Assembly (NCBI GenBank): GCA_026005015.1
Contig: BPKG01000006.1
Coordinates: forward strand, 27,505 to 91,504
Length of the DNA stretch: 64,000 bases
From: Burkholderiales bacterium
Lineage (GTDB): Bacteria > Pseudomonadota > Gammaproteobacteria > Burkholderiales > UBA6910
Direction of reading: 5' to 3'
Below the pieces are notes generated by a model, which saw nothing but the letters and a program-made list of their open reading frames with translations, was not told where the DNA came from and searched no databases. Position numbers and translations under genes: made by a program. Of the stretch, positions 18,536 to 29,579 are shown in pieces. The number at the start of each line of letters is the position of its first letter. Positions within the stretch are counted from its first letter, which is position 1.

Positions 18536-18547
<12 letters not shown>
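17942..18547 (+). CDS. engB: Ribosome biogenesis GTPase YsxC/EngB
   Basis: An essential-type GTPase that takes part in large-subunit assembly. The G motifs are in order: G1 GGRSNAGKSSLL, G2 TPGRTREINFF, G3 DLPGYGYARV, G4 LTKADKLS, and a G5-like FSTVTRQGADEL. The ATG at 17942 (MNPFHQLSF) fits the family N-terminus; an in-frame ATG at 17909 would add 11 residues of low similarity. Neither has an ideal ribosome binding site: GGAGGGAG lies about 16 bases ahead of 17942. The stop codon lies in the loop of a strong hairpin. Confidence 0.93.
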
Positions 18548-19726
<1,179 letters not shown>

Positions 19727-19737
19727 AGAGCCGTGGG

Positions 19738-20356
19738 CTACTTCTCGCCGTCCTCCCGCAGAAGCGTCTCCACGTAAGCCGTCTTGGCCCGGACTGGGAC
19801 GCCGTCTTCCGCCCCCGGGCGTCCAGGCGCTCCAGAGATCCTTGGTGCCGTAGACCGCCACGTTCACCGTCGCCCCCTCGGCCTCGAGGGTGAAGAGGGG
19901 CACGCTGCGCCACCCGTCTCCCGTGGCCACCCGCCGCTCCCCCACCCGATAGGGAATGCGCTCCCGCATCAGGAAATACTCCACGTCCTTGACCGAATCG
20001 GTGAATAACTGCAGGTTGATGTCGGAATGCTTGCCGGCCACCCCGGTCAACACCGCACCGGTGAGATGGGGATTGAACGCCTCCAGCCGCCGCATCACCG
20101 AAAGGGCCACCTGGCGCAACGCCCGCAGCACCGCCCGATGCTCCTCCGGCTCGTAGAGGGCCCGGAAAGCCCGCAGCGCTTCCTCTACCTCGCTGTTGTT
20201 GGGGAGATTGCGGGTGTCGGCGGCCCCCAGTTGCTCGGCCGCCTTGCGCTTGGCGGTGCCGAAGTCCTGGATGCCGTCCCGGGCCATGAGCCGGGCGGCG
20301 AGATGAGCGATGCGCTCCCGCATCAGGTTGCGTCTGGGTCCGGTCGTTCGGCCCAT
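19738..20356 (-). CDS. Conserved hypothetical protein, possible nucleotidyltransferase-like; frameshifted
   Basis: I recognise this as a protein often found next to hemB in betaproteobacteria, but its function is unknown; database names for it are unreliable. The N-terminal part is helical (RERIAHLAARLMARDGI, then LPNNSEVEEALRAFRALY). The second half has GVAGKHSDINLQLFTDSVKDV, whose SDINLQLF strand resembles a minimal nucleotidyltransferase sheet. The frame breaks at a run of five C at 19812-19816 (plus strand). Removing one base restores AEDGVPVRAKTAYVETLLRE and a TAG at 19738, giving about 205 residues (194 from the in-frame ATG at 20323). Confidence 0.68.
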
Positions 20357-20381
20357 CCTGCCCTCGTCACAAGCCCAGGCG

Positions 20382-22706
20382 TTAGAACAACTGGTTCCTG
20401 ATCTCGTCCCCGCCGCGGGCGCCCAGGGCGGGTAGCCACGTGCCCTGGTCAGCTAGGGGGACGTTTTCCCGATAGAAGTATTCCGGGATGCCTTGGCCCG
20501 TACTGTCCAGAAGGCCGGTATCCGGATTCACCCGGGCCACGACTACGCCTTCAGGCACCGGGAAATCGGCCTCGGGGACCCCCTTGAGCGTCTTGGCCAT
20601 GTATTCCATCCAGATGGGCAAGGCGGCGTTGGCCCCGGTCTCTCCCTTGCCCAGGGAGCGGGGATTGTCGAACCCGATCCATGCCACCGCCACCAGGGAC
20701 GGATGGAAGCCGCTGAACCAGGCGTCCACGAAATCATTGGTGGTGCCGGTCTTGCCCGCCAGGTCGTTGCGGCCGAGCTTCATGGCCCGGGCGGCGGTGC
20801 CGCTGCGCACCACCTCCCGCAGCATGGAGGTCATGATGAAGGCGTTGCGCTCGTCGATCACCCGCTCGGCGCCTTCGCCCACCCGGGCCGGCATAGCTCG
20901 GGCGATCACCGTGCCGTTTTCGTCCTCGATGCGCTCGATAAAGTAGGGCACCACCCGATAGCCCCCGTTGGCGAAGACCGCGTAAGCGGTGGCCATCTGG
21001 ACAGGCGTGGCCGTCCCAGCGCCGAGGGCGAGGGTCAGATAGGGGGGATGGCGCGCCGGATCGAACCCAAACCGGGTCAGGTAATCCTGGGCGTACTTGG
21101 GGCCGATCGCCTGGATGATGCGCACCGACACCAGGTTTTTCGACTTGGCCAGCGCGGTGCGCAGGCGCGTGGGGCCTTCGTACTTTTCGTCGTAGTTCTT
21201 GGGCTCCCACGGTTCGTCTCCCGTCTGGGCGGCGTCGAAATAGATGGGCGCGTCGTTGATGATGGAGGCCGGGGTGAACCCCTTTTCCAGGGCGGCGGAA
21301 TAGACGAAGGGCTTGATCCCGGAGCCGGGCTGGCGCCACGCCTGGACCGCGTGGTTGAACTTGCTGCGGCCGAAGTCGAACCCCCCCACCAGCGCCCGGA
21401 TGGCGCCGTCGGTCGGGTCGATGGCTACCAGGGCCGCTTCGACGGCCGGCAACTGGGCGATCTGCCAGCGCTCGCCGCCATCGCTACGCACCCGCACCAG
21501 GGCGCCTCGGCGCAGCCGCTGATTCGGCGGCAGTTTGTCGCTCAGGTTACGCTGAGCGAAGCGGATCGCCTCCCCCGCCAGGGTGAGGGTCTTGCCCCCT
21601 TTCACGTACACCTTGAGCTTGCCGCCCCCAGCCTCCAGCACCACCGCCGGCAGAAGCTGGCCCACCTCGGGCACCTCTTGCAGAGCGTCTTCCAACACCT
21701 CTTCCAGGTTGTCGCCCGCCCGATCCAGATCGATGTAGCCTTCGGGCCCCCGGTAGCCGTGCCGGCGGTCGTACTCCAGCACTCCGTTGCGCAGCGCCTG
21801 AAGTGCTGCCTCTTGGTGGGCCTTGAGGAGGGTGGTATAGACGCGGAAGCCCCGCGTATAGGCTTCCTCCCCGTACCGGTCCACCATGAGCTGGCGCGCC
21901 ATCTCGGCCACGTAATCTCCCGAAAGCTCCCCTTCTCGAGCCTGCCGGCGCGCCACCACGGGTTGCTCCGCCGCCGCCTGGTACTGGGCTTCGGTGATGT
22001 GCCCCAGCTCGCGCATGCGGCGCAGGACATAGAGCTGCCGCTGCTTCGCCCGCTCCGGGCTGGCGACCGGGTTGTAGCGGGACGGTGCCTTGGGCAACCC
22101 AGCCAGCATGGCCGCCTCGGCCAAGGTCAATTCCTGAATCGACTTGCCGAAATACGTCTGGGCGGCGGAGGCGAACCCGTAGGCCCGCTGGCCTAGATAG
22201 ATCTGGTTGATGTAGAGCTCCAGGATCTGGTCTTTGCTCAGGCTGTGCTCGATTTTGAACGCGAGCAAAGCCTCGTGGAATTTCCGCGTGAAGGTCTTCT
22301 CCTTGCTCAGAAAGAAATTGCGCGCCACTTGCATGGTGATGGTGCTGGCGCCCTGACGGGCGCCGCCGGCGGCGAAGTTGCTGTAAGCGGCCCGCAAGAC
22401 TCCGAGATAATCTACGCCGCCGTGCTGGTAGAAGCGCTCATCTTCGGCCGCCAGGATGGCTAGCTTCAGGACCTCCGGCACCTCGCGAATGCTCACCACG
22501 GCCCGCCTTTCCTCGCCGAATTCCCCGATCAGATGGCCGTCCAGGGTGTAGACCCTCAAGGGGACCTTGGGCCGATAGTCGGTCAGCACCTCCAAGGACG
22601 GCAGTTTGGGATAGGTGATGATCGCGGCGAAGGCGATCAAGAGGGCGCCCGCCACCCCCAAGCCAAACAGGGCGAGCAGCGCGATGAACCACCAGCGTCG
22701 GAACAT
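20382..22706 (-). CDS. mrcA: Penicillin-binding protein 1a (class A, bifunctional)
   Basis: A peptidoglycan glycosyltransferase/transpeptidase of 774 residues anchored by one N-terminal membrane helix (about 5-30). The glycosyltransferase domain has the catalytic glutamate motif EDERFYQHGG at 88-97 and GASTITMQVARNFFLS. An OB-like insert follows, then the transpeptidase domain with its active-site serine in PGSGIKPFVYSA, SKN in LAKSKNLVSVR and KTGTTNDFVDAWF. It is divergent from pilM across 146 bp. The mrcA-pilMNOPQ arrangement is conserved in proteobacteria. Confidence 0.95.
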   Translation of the reverse strand: MFRRWWFIALLALFGLGVAGALLIAFAAIITYPKLPSLEVLTDYRPKVPLRVYTLDGHLIGEFGEERRAVVSIREVPEVLKLAILAAEDERFYQHGGVDYLGVLRAAYSNFAAGGARQGASTITMQVARNFFLSKEKTFTRKFHEALLAFKIEHSLSKDQILELYINQIYLGQRAYGFASAAQTYFGKSIQELTLAEAAMLAGLPKAPSRYNPVASPERAKQRQLYVLRRMRELGHITEAQYQAAAEQPVVARRQAREGELSGDYVAEMARQLMVDRYGEEAYTRGFRVYTTLLKAHQEAALQALRNGVLEYDRRHGYRGPEGYIDLDRAGDNLEEVLEDALQEVPEVGQLLPAVVLEAGGGKLKVYVKGGKTLTLAGEAIRFAQRNLSDKLPPNQRLRRGALVRVRSDGGERWQIAQLPAVEAALVAIDPTDGAIRALVGGFDFGRSKFNHAVQAWRQPGSGIKPFVYSAALEKGFTPASIINDAPIYFDAAQTGDEPWEPKNYDEKYEGPTRLRTALAKSKNLVSVRIIQAIGPKYAQDYLTRFGFDPARHPPYLTLALGAGTATPVQMATAYAVFANGGYRVVPYFIERIEDENGTVIARAMPARVGEGAERVIDERNAFIMTSMLREVVRSGTAARAMKLGRNDLAGKTGTTNDFVDAWFSGFHPSLVAVAWIGFDNPRSLGKGETGANAALPIWMEYMAKTLKGVPEADFPVPEGVVVARVNPDTGLLDSTGQGIPEYFYRENVPLADQGTWLPALGARGGDEIRNQLF

Positions 22707-22852
22707 GATCAGGCGGGACGCTCGAAGACAGGAAAGGCGGGGATTATAGGGCGCACACCACGACGGAAAAAACCCTATAAATTTTGCTTTACATCTTTTG
22801 TAGTTGCTGCTAGCCTTTAATGTAGCTTCTGGATAATATGACCTAGCTGCCT
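22707..22852. promoter_or_regulatory. Divergent AT-rich intergenic region between mrcA and the pil operon
   Basis: This 146-bp gap is clearly AT-richer than the flanking genes and must hold promoters for both directions. For pilM, TTTACA (from about 22788) followed after 17 bases by TAGCCT is a reasonable -35/-10 pair. No sigma54-type GG-N10-GC element was found. The pairing is a visual match only. Confidence 0.35.
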
Positions 22853-23949
22853 ATGTTCAAAGGGAATTTCCAGTTCGGCCCCAGCCTCTTCCCGGCTTCC
22901 TGGCCCCCCCTGGTCGGCCTCGACGTGAGCAGCTCGGCCGTGAAGATGGTGGAGCTCGCCCCCGCCGGCAAGGACAAGCACCGGGTCGAGCGCTACGTCA
23001 TCGAGCCCATGCCGAAGGATGCCGTGGCCGAAGGCAATATCGTAAACCTGGAGGCCACGGGGGAGGCCATCAAGCGGGCCTGGAAAAAGCTGGGCACCCG
23101 GGTGAAAACCGTCGCCATGGCGGTCCCCGCGTCGGCCGTGATCACCAAGAAGATCGTCGTTCCCGCCGGCCAGCGGGAGGAAGAGCTCGAGGTCATGGTG
23201 GAGTCGGAGGCCAATCAATATATCCCCTTTTCCCTGGACGAGGTCAACCTGGACTTCCAGGTGCTGGGGCCGGCCGGCGCCAGCCCCGAGGAGGTCGAGC
23301 TCCTGATCGCCGCCTCCCGCAAGGAAAAAGTGGAGGACCGGGTAGCCGCGGCCAGGCCGCCGGGCTCAAGGCGACGGTCATGGACGTGGAGCCCTACGCC
23401 GCCTTGAACGCCCTGGAGCGGGCCATGCCCTACCTTCCCGGCGTGGACTACGACCAGACCCTGGCCCTGGTGGACATCGGCGCCCACCACATGAGCCTCA
23501 ACGTGCTGTGCGCCGGGCAGTCGGTGTACATGCGCGACCAGCCTTTCGGCGGGCATCAGCTCACCGAACAGATCCAGGCCCGCTACGGCCTCTCCCTGGA
23601 GGAAGCGGAAGCGGCCAAGCGCAGCGGCGGCCTGCCCGAAAGCTATGAAAGCGAGGTCCTGGCGCCCTTCCGTGACACCCTGGCCCTGGAAGTGGCCCGC
23701 GCGCTCCAATTCTTTTTCACCTCGACCCAATACAACGAAGTTCACCACGTGCTGCTGGCCGGGGGATGCGCCGCCATCCCCGGCCTGGACGAGTCGGTGG
23801 CGGCCCGCACCCAGGTGGACACCATGATCGCCAATCCGTTCGCCGGCATGGAGCTCGCGAGCCGCATCCGGCCGGTGCAGCTCTCGGCGGACGCCCCGGC
23901 CCTCCTGGTGGCGTGCGGGCTGGCCCTTCGGAGGTTCGATCCAGCATGA
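22853..23949 (+). CDS. pilM: Type IV pilus assembly protein PilM; frameshifted
   Basis: PilM is an actin-like (FtsA fold) cytoplasmic protein that binds the PilN N-terminus and forms the inner platform of the type IV pilus machine. The first reading frame gives PLVGLDVSSSAVKMVEL and ANQYIPFSLDEVNLDF, then goes astray after EKVEDRVAA. The second frame resumes with QAAGLKATVMDVEPYAALNA and LALVDIGAHHMSLNVL to the stop. Adding one base near 23352-23357 joins them into 365 residues, the expected size. The stop overlaps the pilN ATG (ATGA), so operon coupling is intact. Confidence 0.88.
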
Positions 23950-24542
23950 TCCGCATCAACCTGCTTCCCTACCGTGCCGAGCGGCGTCGGGCGCGTAACC
24001 GGCAGTTCGGCATCGCGGCGGCCCTGACCGCGGGCCTGGGCGTCGTCGTCTGGTTCGCCGGGCACACGGTGCTCGCCGGCCGGATCGAGCACCAGGAAGC
24101 GCGCAACGACTATCTCAAGAAGCAAATCGCCGTCCTGGACAAGCAGATCGCCGAGATCAAGACCTTGAAAACCCAGATCCAGGCCCTGCTCGCCCGCAAG
24201 GAGGTGGTGGAAAAGCTCCAATCCAACCGGACCGAGGTGGTCCACCTCCTGGACCAGATGGTGCGGATTGTCCCGGAGGGCGTGTATTTCACCCGGCTCA
24301 AGCAGACGGGCAACAACCTGAGCCTCACGGGTTACGCCCAGTCCAGCGCCCGGGTCTCCACCCTCATGCGCAATATCGAGGACTCTCCCTGGCTGGGGGA
24401 GCCCCAGCTCGTCGAGATCAAGGCGGAGCAGGTGGGCAAGCTGCGGCTGAACCAGTTCACCCTCAACTTCAAGCTGACGCCGCCCCAGCCCGGGGGCGGT
24501 GAGGGCACCGCTCAGGCGGCGGGCGCCCAGGCCAAGGGGTAA
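23946..24542 (+). CDS. pilN: Type IV pilus assembly protein PilN
   Basis: A 198-residue bitopic inner-membrane protein. The N-terminal peptide MIRINLLPYR is the conserved motif that inserts into PilM. One membrane helix (about 20-42) follows, then a coiled-coil (about 45-85) and a ferredoxin-like periplasmic domain that pairs with PilO. The ATG at 23946 overlaps the pilM stop. Confidence 0.94.
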   Translation: MIRINLLPYRAERRRARNRQFGIAAALTAGLGVVVWFAGHTVLAGRIEHQEARNDYLKKQIAVLDKQIAEIKTLKTQIQALLARKEVVEKLQSNRTEVVHLLDQMVRIVPEGVYFTRLKQTGNNLSLTGYAQSSARVSTLMRNIEDSPWLGEPQLVEIKAEQVGKLRLNQFTLNFKLTPPQPGGGEGTAQAAGAQAKG

Positions 24543-24547
24543 GCGCC

Positions 24548-25177
24548 ATGACCCTGGACGACCTGAGACGACTCGATACCCGCAACCCCGGCGGCTGGCC
24601 GGCCCCGGTCAAGGCGGGGGTCATGCTTTTCCTGTTGCTCGCCATCGTTTCCGCAGGCTACTTCTACGACTGGAGCAGCCAGTTGGAAACCCTGGAGAGC
24701 CGCAAAAAAGAGGAGGAACGGCTCAAGCAAACCTTCCTGGAAAAGAAAAAGGAGGCGGTGAACTTGGACATTTACCGCCAGCAGCTCGCGGAAATCGAGC
24801 AGACTTTCGGCGCCATGCTGCGGCAGTTGCCCAACAAAGCGGAAATGGACGCCCTGGTCACCGACATCAACCAGGCAGGGCTGGGCCGGGGGCTGCAGTT
24901 CGAGCTGTTCAAACCGGCCCCCCGGGAGACCCTGTATGACTTCTACGCCGAGCTTCCGATCCAGGTGCGCGTCACCGGCAACTACCACGACATGGGGGCG
25001 TTCGCCAGCGACGTAGCGCAACTGCCCCGGATCGTCACCCTGGACAGCGTGTCCATCGAGAAGACCAAGGACGGCCTGGTGATGAACGCCGTCGCCAAGA
25101 CCTACCGCTACCTAGACGAGCAAGAAGTGGCGGCCCAGCGCAAGGCGGCGGCGCCGGCGAAAGGAGGGAAGAAGTGA
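24548..25177 (+). CDS. pilO: Type IV pilus assembly protein PilO
   Basis: A bitopic inner-membrane partner of PilN, 209 residues. A short cytoplasmic tail precedes a membrane helix at about 24-42 (VMLFLLLAIVSAGYFY), a charged coiled-coil (about 50-85) and the periplasmic PilO domain with FELFKPAPRETLYDFYAELP and VTGNYHDMGAFASDVA. It starts 5 bp after pilN and overlaps pilP by 4 bp. Confidence 0.94.
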   Translation: MTLDDLRRLDTRNPGGWPAPVKAGVMLFLLLAIVSAGYFYDWSSQLETLESRKKEEERLKQTFLEKKKEAVNLDIYRQQLAEIEQTFGAMLRQLPNKAEMDALVTDINQAGLGRGLQFELFKPAPRETLYDFYAELPIQVRVTGNYHDMGAFASDVAQLPRIVTLDSVSIEKTKDGLVMNAVAKTYRYLDEQEVAAQRKAAAPAKGGKK

Positions 25178-25677
25178 AGCGCGCGATCCTTCTCCTCGCG
25201 CTCGCCCTGGCCGGCTGCTCAGCCGAGGAATTCAGCGATCTCAAGCAATTCGTGGAGCAGTCCGGCCAGGGCCTGCGGGGCAAGGTGCCGCCCCTGCCCA
25301 AGGTCAAGTCCTATGAAGCCTTCGCTTACAACGCCTTCGATCTCCCGGACCCGTTCACCCTGCGCGAGATCGACACCCGTGGAAAGCCGGGCCCCGGCGG
25401 TCCAGGGCCCGACCTCAACCGGCCTCGGGAACCGCTGGAGGCCTACCCCCTTGAAAACTTGAAAATGGTGGGGACGCTCGAGCGCGGAAAGCGCGTCCAC
25501 GCCCTCATCAAGACCCCCGATAACAACGTGTTCCGGGTCACCGTCGGCAATTACCTGGGCCAGAACTTCGGCCGTATCACCAGGATCACCGAGGCGGAAG
25601 TCACGCTGACGGAACTGGTCCAGGAAGGGGCCGGAGGCTGGACCGAGCGGACCGCGAGCCTGCAACTCGTCGAATAA
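25174..25677 (+). CDS. pilP: Type IV pilus lipoprotein PilP
   Basis: An inner-membrane lipoprotein that links PilN/PilO to the PilQ secretin. The signal peptide ends in the lipobox LAGC, with the lipidated cysteine at about residue 15. An unstructured linker follows, then the beta-sandwich domain (YPLENLKMVGTLERGKRVHA onward, about 88-167), which contacts the PilQ N0 domain. It overlaps the pilO end by 4 bp. Confidence 0.94.
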   Translation: MKRAILLLALALAGCSAEEFSDLKQFVEQSGQGLRGKVPPLPKVKSYEAFAYNAFDLPDPFTLREIDTRGKPGPGGPGPDLNRPREPLEAYPLENLKMVGTLERGKRVHALIKTPDNNVFRVTVGNYLGQNFGRITRITEAEVTLTELVQEGAGGWTERTASLQLVE

Positions 25678-25696
25678 ATCTCAGGGAGCAGTCGCC

Positions 25697-27829
25697 ATGA
25701 GCCGTACCCTCCTCAAGGAACCCAAGCGCTTATTCGCCCTGGCATGCCTCGCCGCCGCGATCGCGGCGGGCCTGGTGGCCGGGCGGGTATGGGCCCAATC
25801 GAACAGCATCGAAGCGCTCGAGGTCACCCCCGGCGCCGAGGGCAGGCTGGTGGTAAAGATCAAGCTCAAGAACCCCTTGGCGAACCCGCCCGCCGGCTTC
25901 GCCGTCCAGAAACCGCCGCGCATCGCCCTGGACTTCCCCGACACGGGGAACGCTCTAGGCCGAACTTTTCAGGTGGGCCAGGGGGACCTGCGCTCGGTCA
26001 ACATTGTTGAGGCCCCCTCCCGCACGCGGCTGGTCATGAACCTGGAGCGCCCTCTGGGCTACGACACCCGGGTCGAGGGCAGCGAGGTGGTGGTGACCCT
26101 GCTCGGCGTGGAGACCGCCGGCAGCGCGGCCGGGCCCACCGTGTCCCGGTTCGCGGAAACGCGGCTCGGCGACGTGAGGCACAGCATCCTGGACGTGGAT
26201 TTCCGCCGGGGACCGGCGGGGGAAGGACGGGTCGTCGTGGACCTGTCCGACACCACCACCGGCATCGACCTGCGGCGGCAGGGCACCCAGATCATCGTCG
26301 ACTTCAACAACACCTCTTTGCCCAAGAACCTGCAGCGCCGCCTGGACGTTACCGATTTCGGCACCCCCGTCCAGTTCGTGGAGAGCTTCGCCGTCGGCGG
26401 GAACGCCCGTCTGGTGATCGAGCCCAGGGGGCTATGGGAACAGTCGGCTTACCAGGCGGACCGCAAGTTCATCGTCGAGGTGAAGCCGGCGGCCCAGGAC
26501 CCGACCCGGGCGGCGGCCGGTACGCGGCCCCGCTATACCGGGGAGAAGCTTTCCCTCAACTTCCAGAACGTGGAAGTGCGGGCGGTGCTGCAGGTGATCG
26601 CCGACTTCACCGGCCTCAACATCGTGGTGAGCGACTCGGTGGCGGGCAACCTGACCCTGCGGCTCAAGGACGTGCCCTGGGACCAGGCCCTGGACATCAT
26701 TCTCCAGGCCAAGGGGCTCGACAAGCGGCGGGAGGGCAACGTCCTCCTGGTGGCGCCCCGGGACGAGATCGCGGCGCGGGAAAAGCTGCAGCTCGAGGCG
26801 CAGCAACAGATCGCCGAACTGGAGCCCACTATCACCGAGAGCTTCCAGCTCAACTACCAGAGAGGAGAAGACGTCAAAAGGATCCTGAGCGATCCGACCC
26901 AGAAGATCCTCTCCAAGCGGGGCAGCGCCGTGGTCGACCCGCGCACCAATATCTTGTTCGTCCAGGACACGCCAAGCAGGCTGGACGAGATCCGCGCCCT
27001 CATCCGTCAGATCGACGTGCCGGTGCGGCAGGTGATGATCGAAGCGCGGATCGTGGAGGCGAACGACGACTTCTCCCGCAACCTGGGCGTGCGGCTGGGC
27101 TACCATGATCGTCGATCCAACGGCTTCGGCACGGGTATCGGAAGCTCCCGAGGCCTGATCGGCGCCCGCCTGGAGGATACCACCTTCCACACCGGCCAGA
27201 TCGGCAACCCGGTACCCACCCTCAGCGATTTCACCAACGTGAACCTGCCCGCCGCGGGCATCGGCGCCTTCAACCCGGGGGCCTTTTCCCTGCTACTGTT
27301 CAACGAGGCGGCCACCAAGTTCCTGAACCTGGAGCTGACCGCGCTAGAGGCCGACAACCGCGGCAAGATCATCTCCAGCCCCCGGGTGATGACCGCCGAC
27401 CAGGTCGAGGCCACCATCGAGCAGGGGACGGAGATTCCGTACCAGCAGGCCACCTCCAGCGGGGCCACCAGCGTGGCGTTCAAGAAGGCCACCCTCTCCC
27501 TCAAGGTAAAGCCCCAGATCACCCCGGACGAGAACGTGATCATGACCCTCAACGTGAACAAGGACAGCCCAGGGGTCAACACCACCGCCGGCCCGGCCAT
27601 CGACACCAAGCAGATCTCCACTCAGGTGCTGGTGGAAAACGGCGGCACGGTGGCGATCGGCGGCATCTTCGAGCAGGACCAACGCAACGACGTGACCAAG
27701 GTGCCCCTGCTGGGCGACCTGCCCATGGTGGGCGGGCTCTTCCGCAACACCACCAGGACGGACAACCGCTCCGAGCTGCTCATCTTCATCACGCCGCGGA
27801 TCCTGAAAGATTCCCTCACCTTGAGATAA
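25697..27829 (+). CDS. pilQ: Type IV pilus secretin PilQ
   Basis: The outer-membrane channel through which the pilus emerges. The 710 residues start with a signal peptide (about 1-35, cleaved near VWAQS). Two AMIN-type peptidoglycan-binding beta domains follow, then an N0/STN domain ([20 protein letters not shown] near 285), an N1 domain ([12 protein letters not shown] near 393) and the secretin core. The core ends in [16 protein letters not shown] and [10 protein letters not shown]. It is the last gene of the operon and is followed by a strong terminator. Confidence 0.96.
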   Translation: MSRTLLKEPKRLFALACLAAAIAAGLVAGRVWAQSNSIEALEVTPGAEGRLVVKIKLKNPLANPPAGFAVQKPPRIALDFPDTGNALGRTFQVGQGDLRSVNIVEAPSRTRLVMNLERPLGYDTRVEGSEVVVTLLGVETAGSAAGPTVSRFAETRLGDVRHSILDVDFRRGPAGEGRVVVDLSDTTTGIDLRRQGTQIIVDFNNTSLPKNLQRRLDVTDFGTPVQFVESFAVGGNARLVIEPRGLWEQSAYQADRKFIVEVKPAAQDPTRAAAGTRPRYTGEKLSLNFQNVEVRAVLQVIADFTGLNIVVSDSVAGNLTLRLKDVPWDQALDIILQAKGLDKRREGNVLLVAPRDEIAAREKLQLEAQQQIAELEPTITESFQLNYQRGEDVKRILSDPTQKILSKRGSAVVDPRTNILFVQDTPSRLDEIRALIRQIDVPVRQVMIEARIVEANDDFSRNLGVRLGYHDRRSNGFGTGIGSSRGLIGARLEDTTFHTGQIGNPVPTLSDFTNVNLPAAGIGAFNPGAFSLLLFNEAATKFLNLELTALEADNRGKIISSPRVMTADQVEATIEQGTEIPYQQATSSGATSVAFKKATLSLKVKPQITPDENVIMTLNVNKDSPGVNTTAGPAIDTKQISTQVLVENGGTVAIGGIFEQDQRNDVTKVPLLGDLPMVGGLFRNTTRTDNRSELLIFITPRILKDSLTLR

Positions 27830-27847
27830 GGAACCTGGACCCCTCCC

Positions 27848-27877
27848 AAGGCCGGGGATCTCCCGGCCTTTTCTTTT
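27848..27877 (+). terminator. Rho-independent terminator of the pilMNOPQ operon
   Basis: AAGGCCGGG and CCCGGCCTT form a perfect 9-bp stem with a 5-base loop, followed by TTCTTTT. It lies 18 bp after the pilQ stop and separates the pilus operon from aroK, which therefore probably has its own promoter. A TACAAT hexamer at 27922-27927 is a candidate -10 element. Confidence 0.88.
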
Positions 27878-27933
27878 GGACGCCCGAGGCCGTCCGCGGT
27901 GCCGGCGGCGGCGGTTTTAGATACAATCGAGCG

Positions 27934-28499
27934 ATGCTGCCGAGCCGCAACATCTTCCTGGTCGGCATGATGGGCGCGGGCAAGAGCACCGTGGGGAAGC
28001 TCCTGGCCCGGCGCCTGGGCAAGACTTTCCTCGACACCGATCACGAGATCCGCCGCCGCACCGGCGTGGAGATTCCGGTCATCTTCGAAATCGAGGGCGA
28101 GGAAGGGTTCCGCGCCCGGGAGGCGGCCGTGCTGCGGGAGCTCACGCAGCGGGAAGACGTGGTGCTGGCCACCGGCGGGGGAGCGGTGCTGCGGCCCGAG
28201 AACCGGGCGCTCCTCAAGGCGCGGGGCGCGGTGATCTATCTGCGGGGCTCGGTGGAGGAGCTGTGGGCGCGCACGCGTCACGACCGCAACCGGCCCCTGT
28301 TGCAGACGGCAGATCCGAAGGCCCGTCTCGACGAGCTACTGCGGGAGCGCGGATCCCCTGTACCGGGAGGTCGCCGACTCTGGTGGTGGACACCGGCCGA
28401 GCCGGCGCCCTGGCCCTGGTGCGGCGGATCGAAAAGCGGCTGCAGGAGGCCGAGAGGACCCAGGCCAAGGATGCCCTCGAGCTCGATACGGACGCTTGA
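27934..28499 (+). CDS. aroK: Shikimate kinase; frameshifted twice
   Basis: AroK phosphorylates shikimate with ATP. The P-loop [19 protein letters not shown] is at residues 10-28, the shikimate-binding [11 protein letters not shown] at 34-44, and [15 protein letters not shown] near 76-90. The frame breaks after LDELLRERG: removing one G near 28350-28352 restores DPLYREVAD, and removing one T near 28377-28380 restores [18 protein letters not shown] to the stop at 28499. The corrected protein is 187 residues, family-typical. Its end overlaps aroB by 29 bp. Confidence 0.85.
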
Positions 28500-29579
28500 C
28501 GTCGCCCTGGGGGATCGCAGCTACCCGATCCACGTGGGTCCGGGGCTGCTCGCCGATCCCCGCTGGTTCGCGTCCCTCGCCCCCGCGAAGCGGGTGGCGG
28601 TGGTCACCAACACCACGGTGGGGCCCCTGTATCTCCCTCGCCTGCGGCGGACCCTGGAAACATTGAACGTAGCCTGCATCGGCATCGCCATCCCCGACGG
28701 AGAGGCGTTCAAGACCTGGGAGACCCTGAACCGCATCTTCGACGCTCTGCTGGAGAACCGCTGCGAGCGCTCCACCCCCGTCCTAGCCCTAGGCGGGGGG
28801 GCGTGGTGGGGGACATCGCCGGGTTCGCCGCCGCCACCTATCAGCGGGGCGTGCCCTTCTACCAGATCCCCACCACCCTGCTCGCCCAGGTGGACTCGTC
28901 CGTGGGCGGCAAGACCGCCATCAACCACCCTCTGGGCAAGAACATGATCGGCGCTTTCTACCAGCCGCGGGCGGTGATCGCCGACACCGACACTCTGGCC
29001 ACGCTGCCGGAGCGGGAGCTCCGGGCCGGCCTGGCGGAGGTCATCAAGTACGGCCTGATCCGGGACGCCGAGTTCTTCGACTGGCTCGAGACCCGCCTCG
29101 AGGCGCTGCTCGCCCGCGATCCCGAGGCGCTCACCTTCGCCATCGTCCGCAGTTGCGCCAACAAGGCCCGGATCGTGGCGGCGGACGAACGGGAAACCGG
29201 GAGTGCGGGCCCTGCTCAACCTGGGCCACACCTTCGGACACGCCATCGAGACCGGGCTCGGCTACGGGCAGTGGCTGCACGGAGAAGCGGTGGCCGCCGG
29301 CACCGTGCTGGCGGCCGAGGTGTCGGTCCGGCTCGGGTTCCTGTCCCCGAGAGCAGAAGGAGCGCCTGGTTGCCCTGTACCGGCGGGCCGGGCTGCCCAC
29401 CCGGGCGCCGGACGCTGGGCGCCGCCCGCTATCTCGCCCTGATGGGCCACGACAAGAAGGTCCAGGAAGGCAGGATCCGCTTCGTGCTCCTCAGGCGCAT
29501 CGGAGAAGCGTTCGTGAGCGGGTCGGTTCCGGAAGCGGTGCTGGAACAGGCGTTCGCGGCCTGCTGCGGCCATGGCTGA
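28471..29579 (+). CDS. aroB: 3-dehydroquinate synthase; four frameshifts
   Basis: AroB makes 3-dehydroquinate from DAHP using NAD and a divalent metal. It starts at ATG 28471 ([20 protein letters not shown]). Later blocks lie in four different frames: [15 protein letters not shown] and [18 protein letters not shown], then [15 protein letters not shown], then [17 protein letters not shown], then [18 protein letters not shown] to the stop. The breaks are a run of seven G at 28795-28801 (two extra), an extra A near 29203, an extra C near 29345-29348 and an extra G near 29409. Corrected length is 367 residues. Its end overlaps dgt by 8 bp. Confidence 0.85.
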
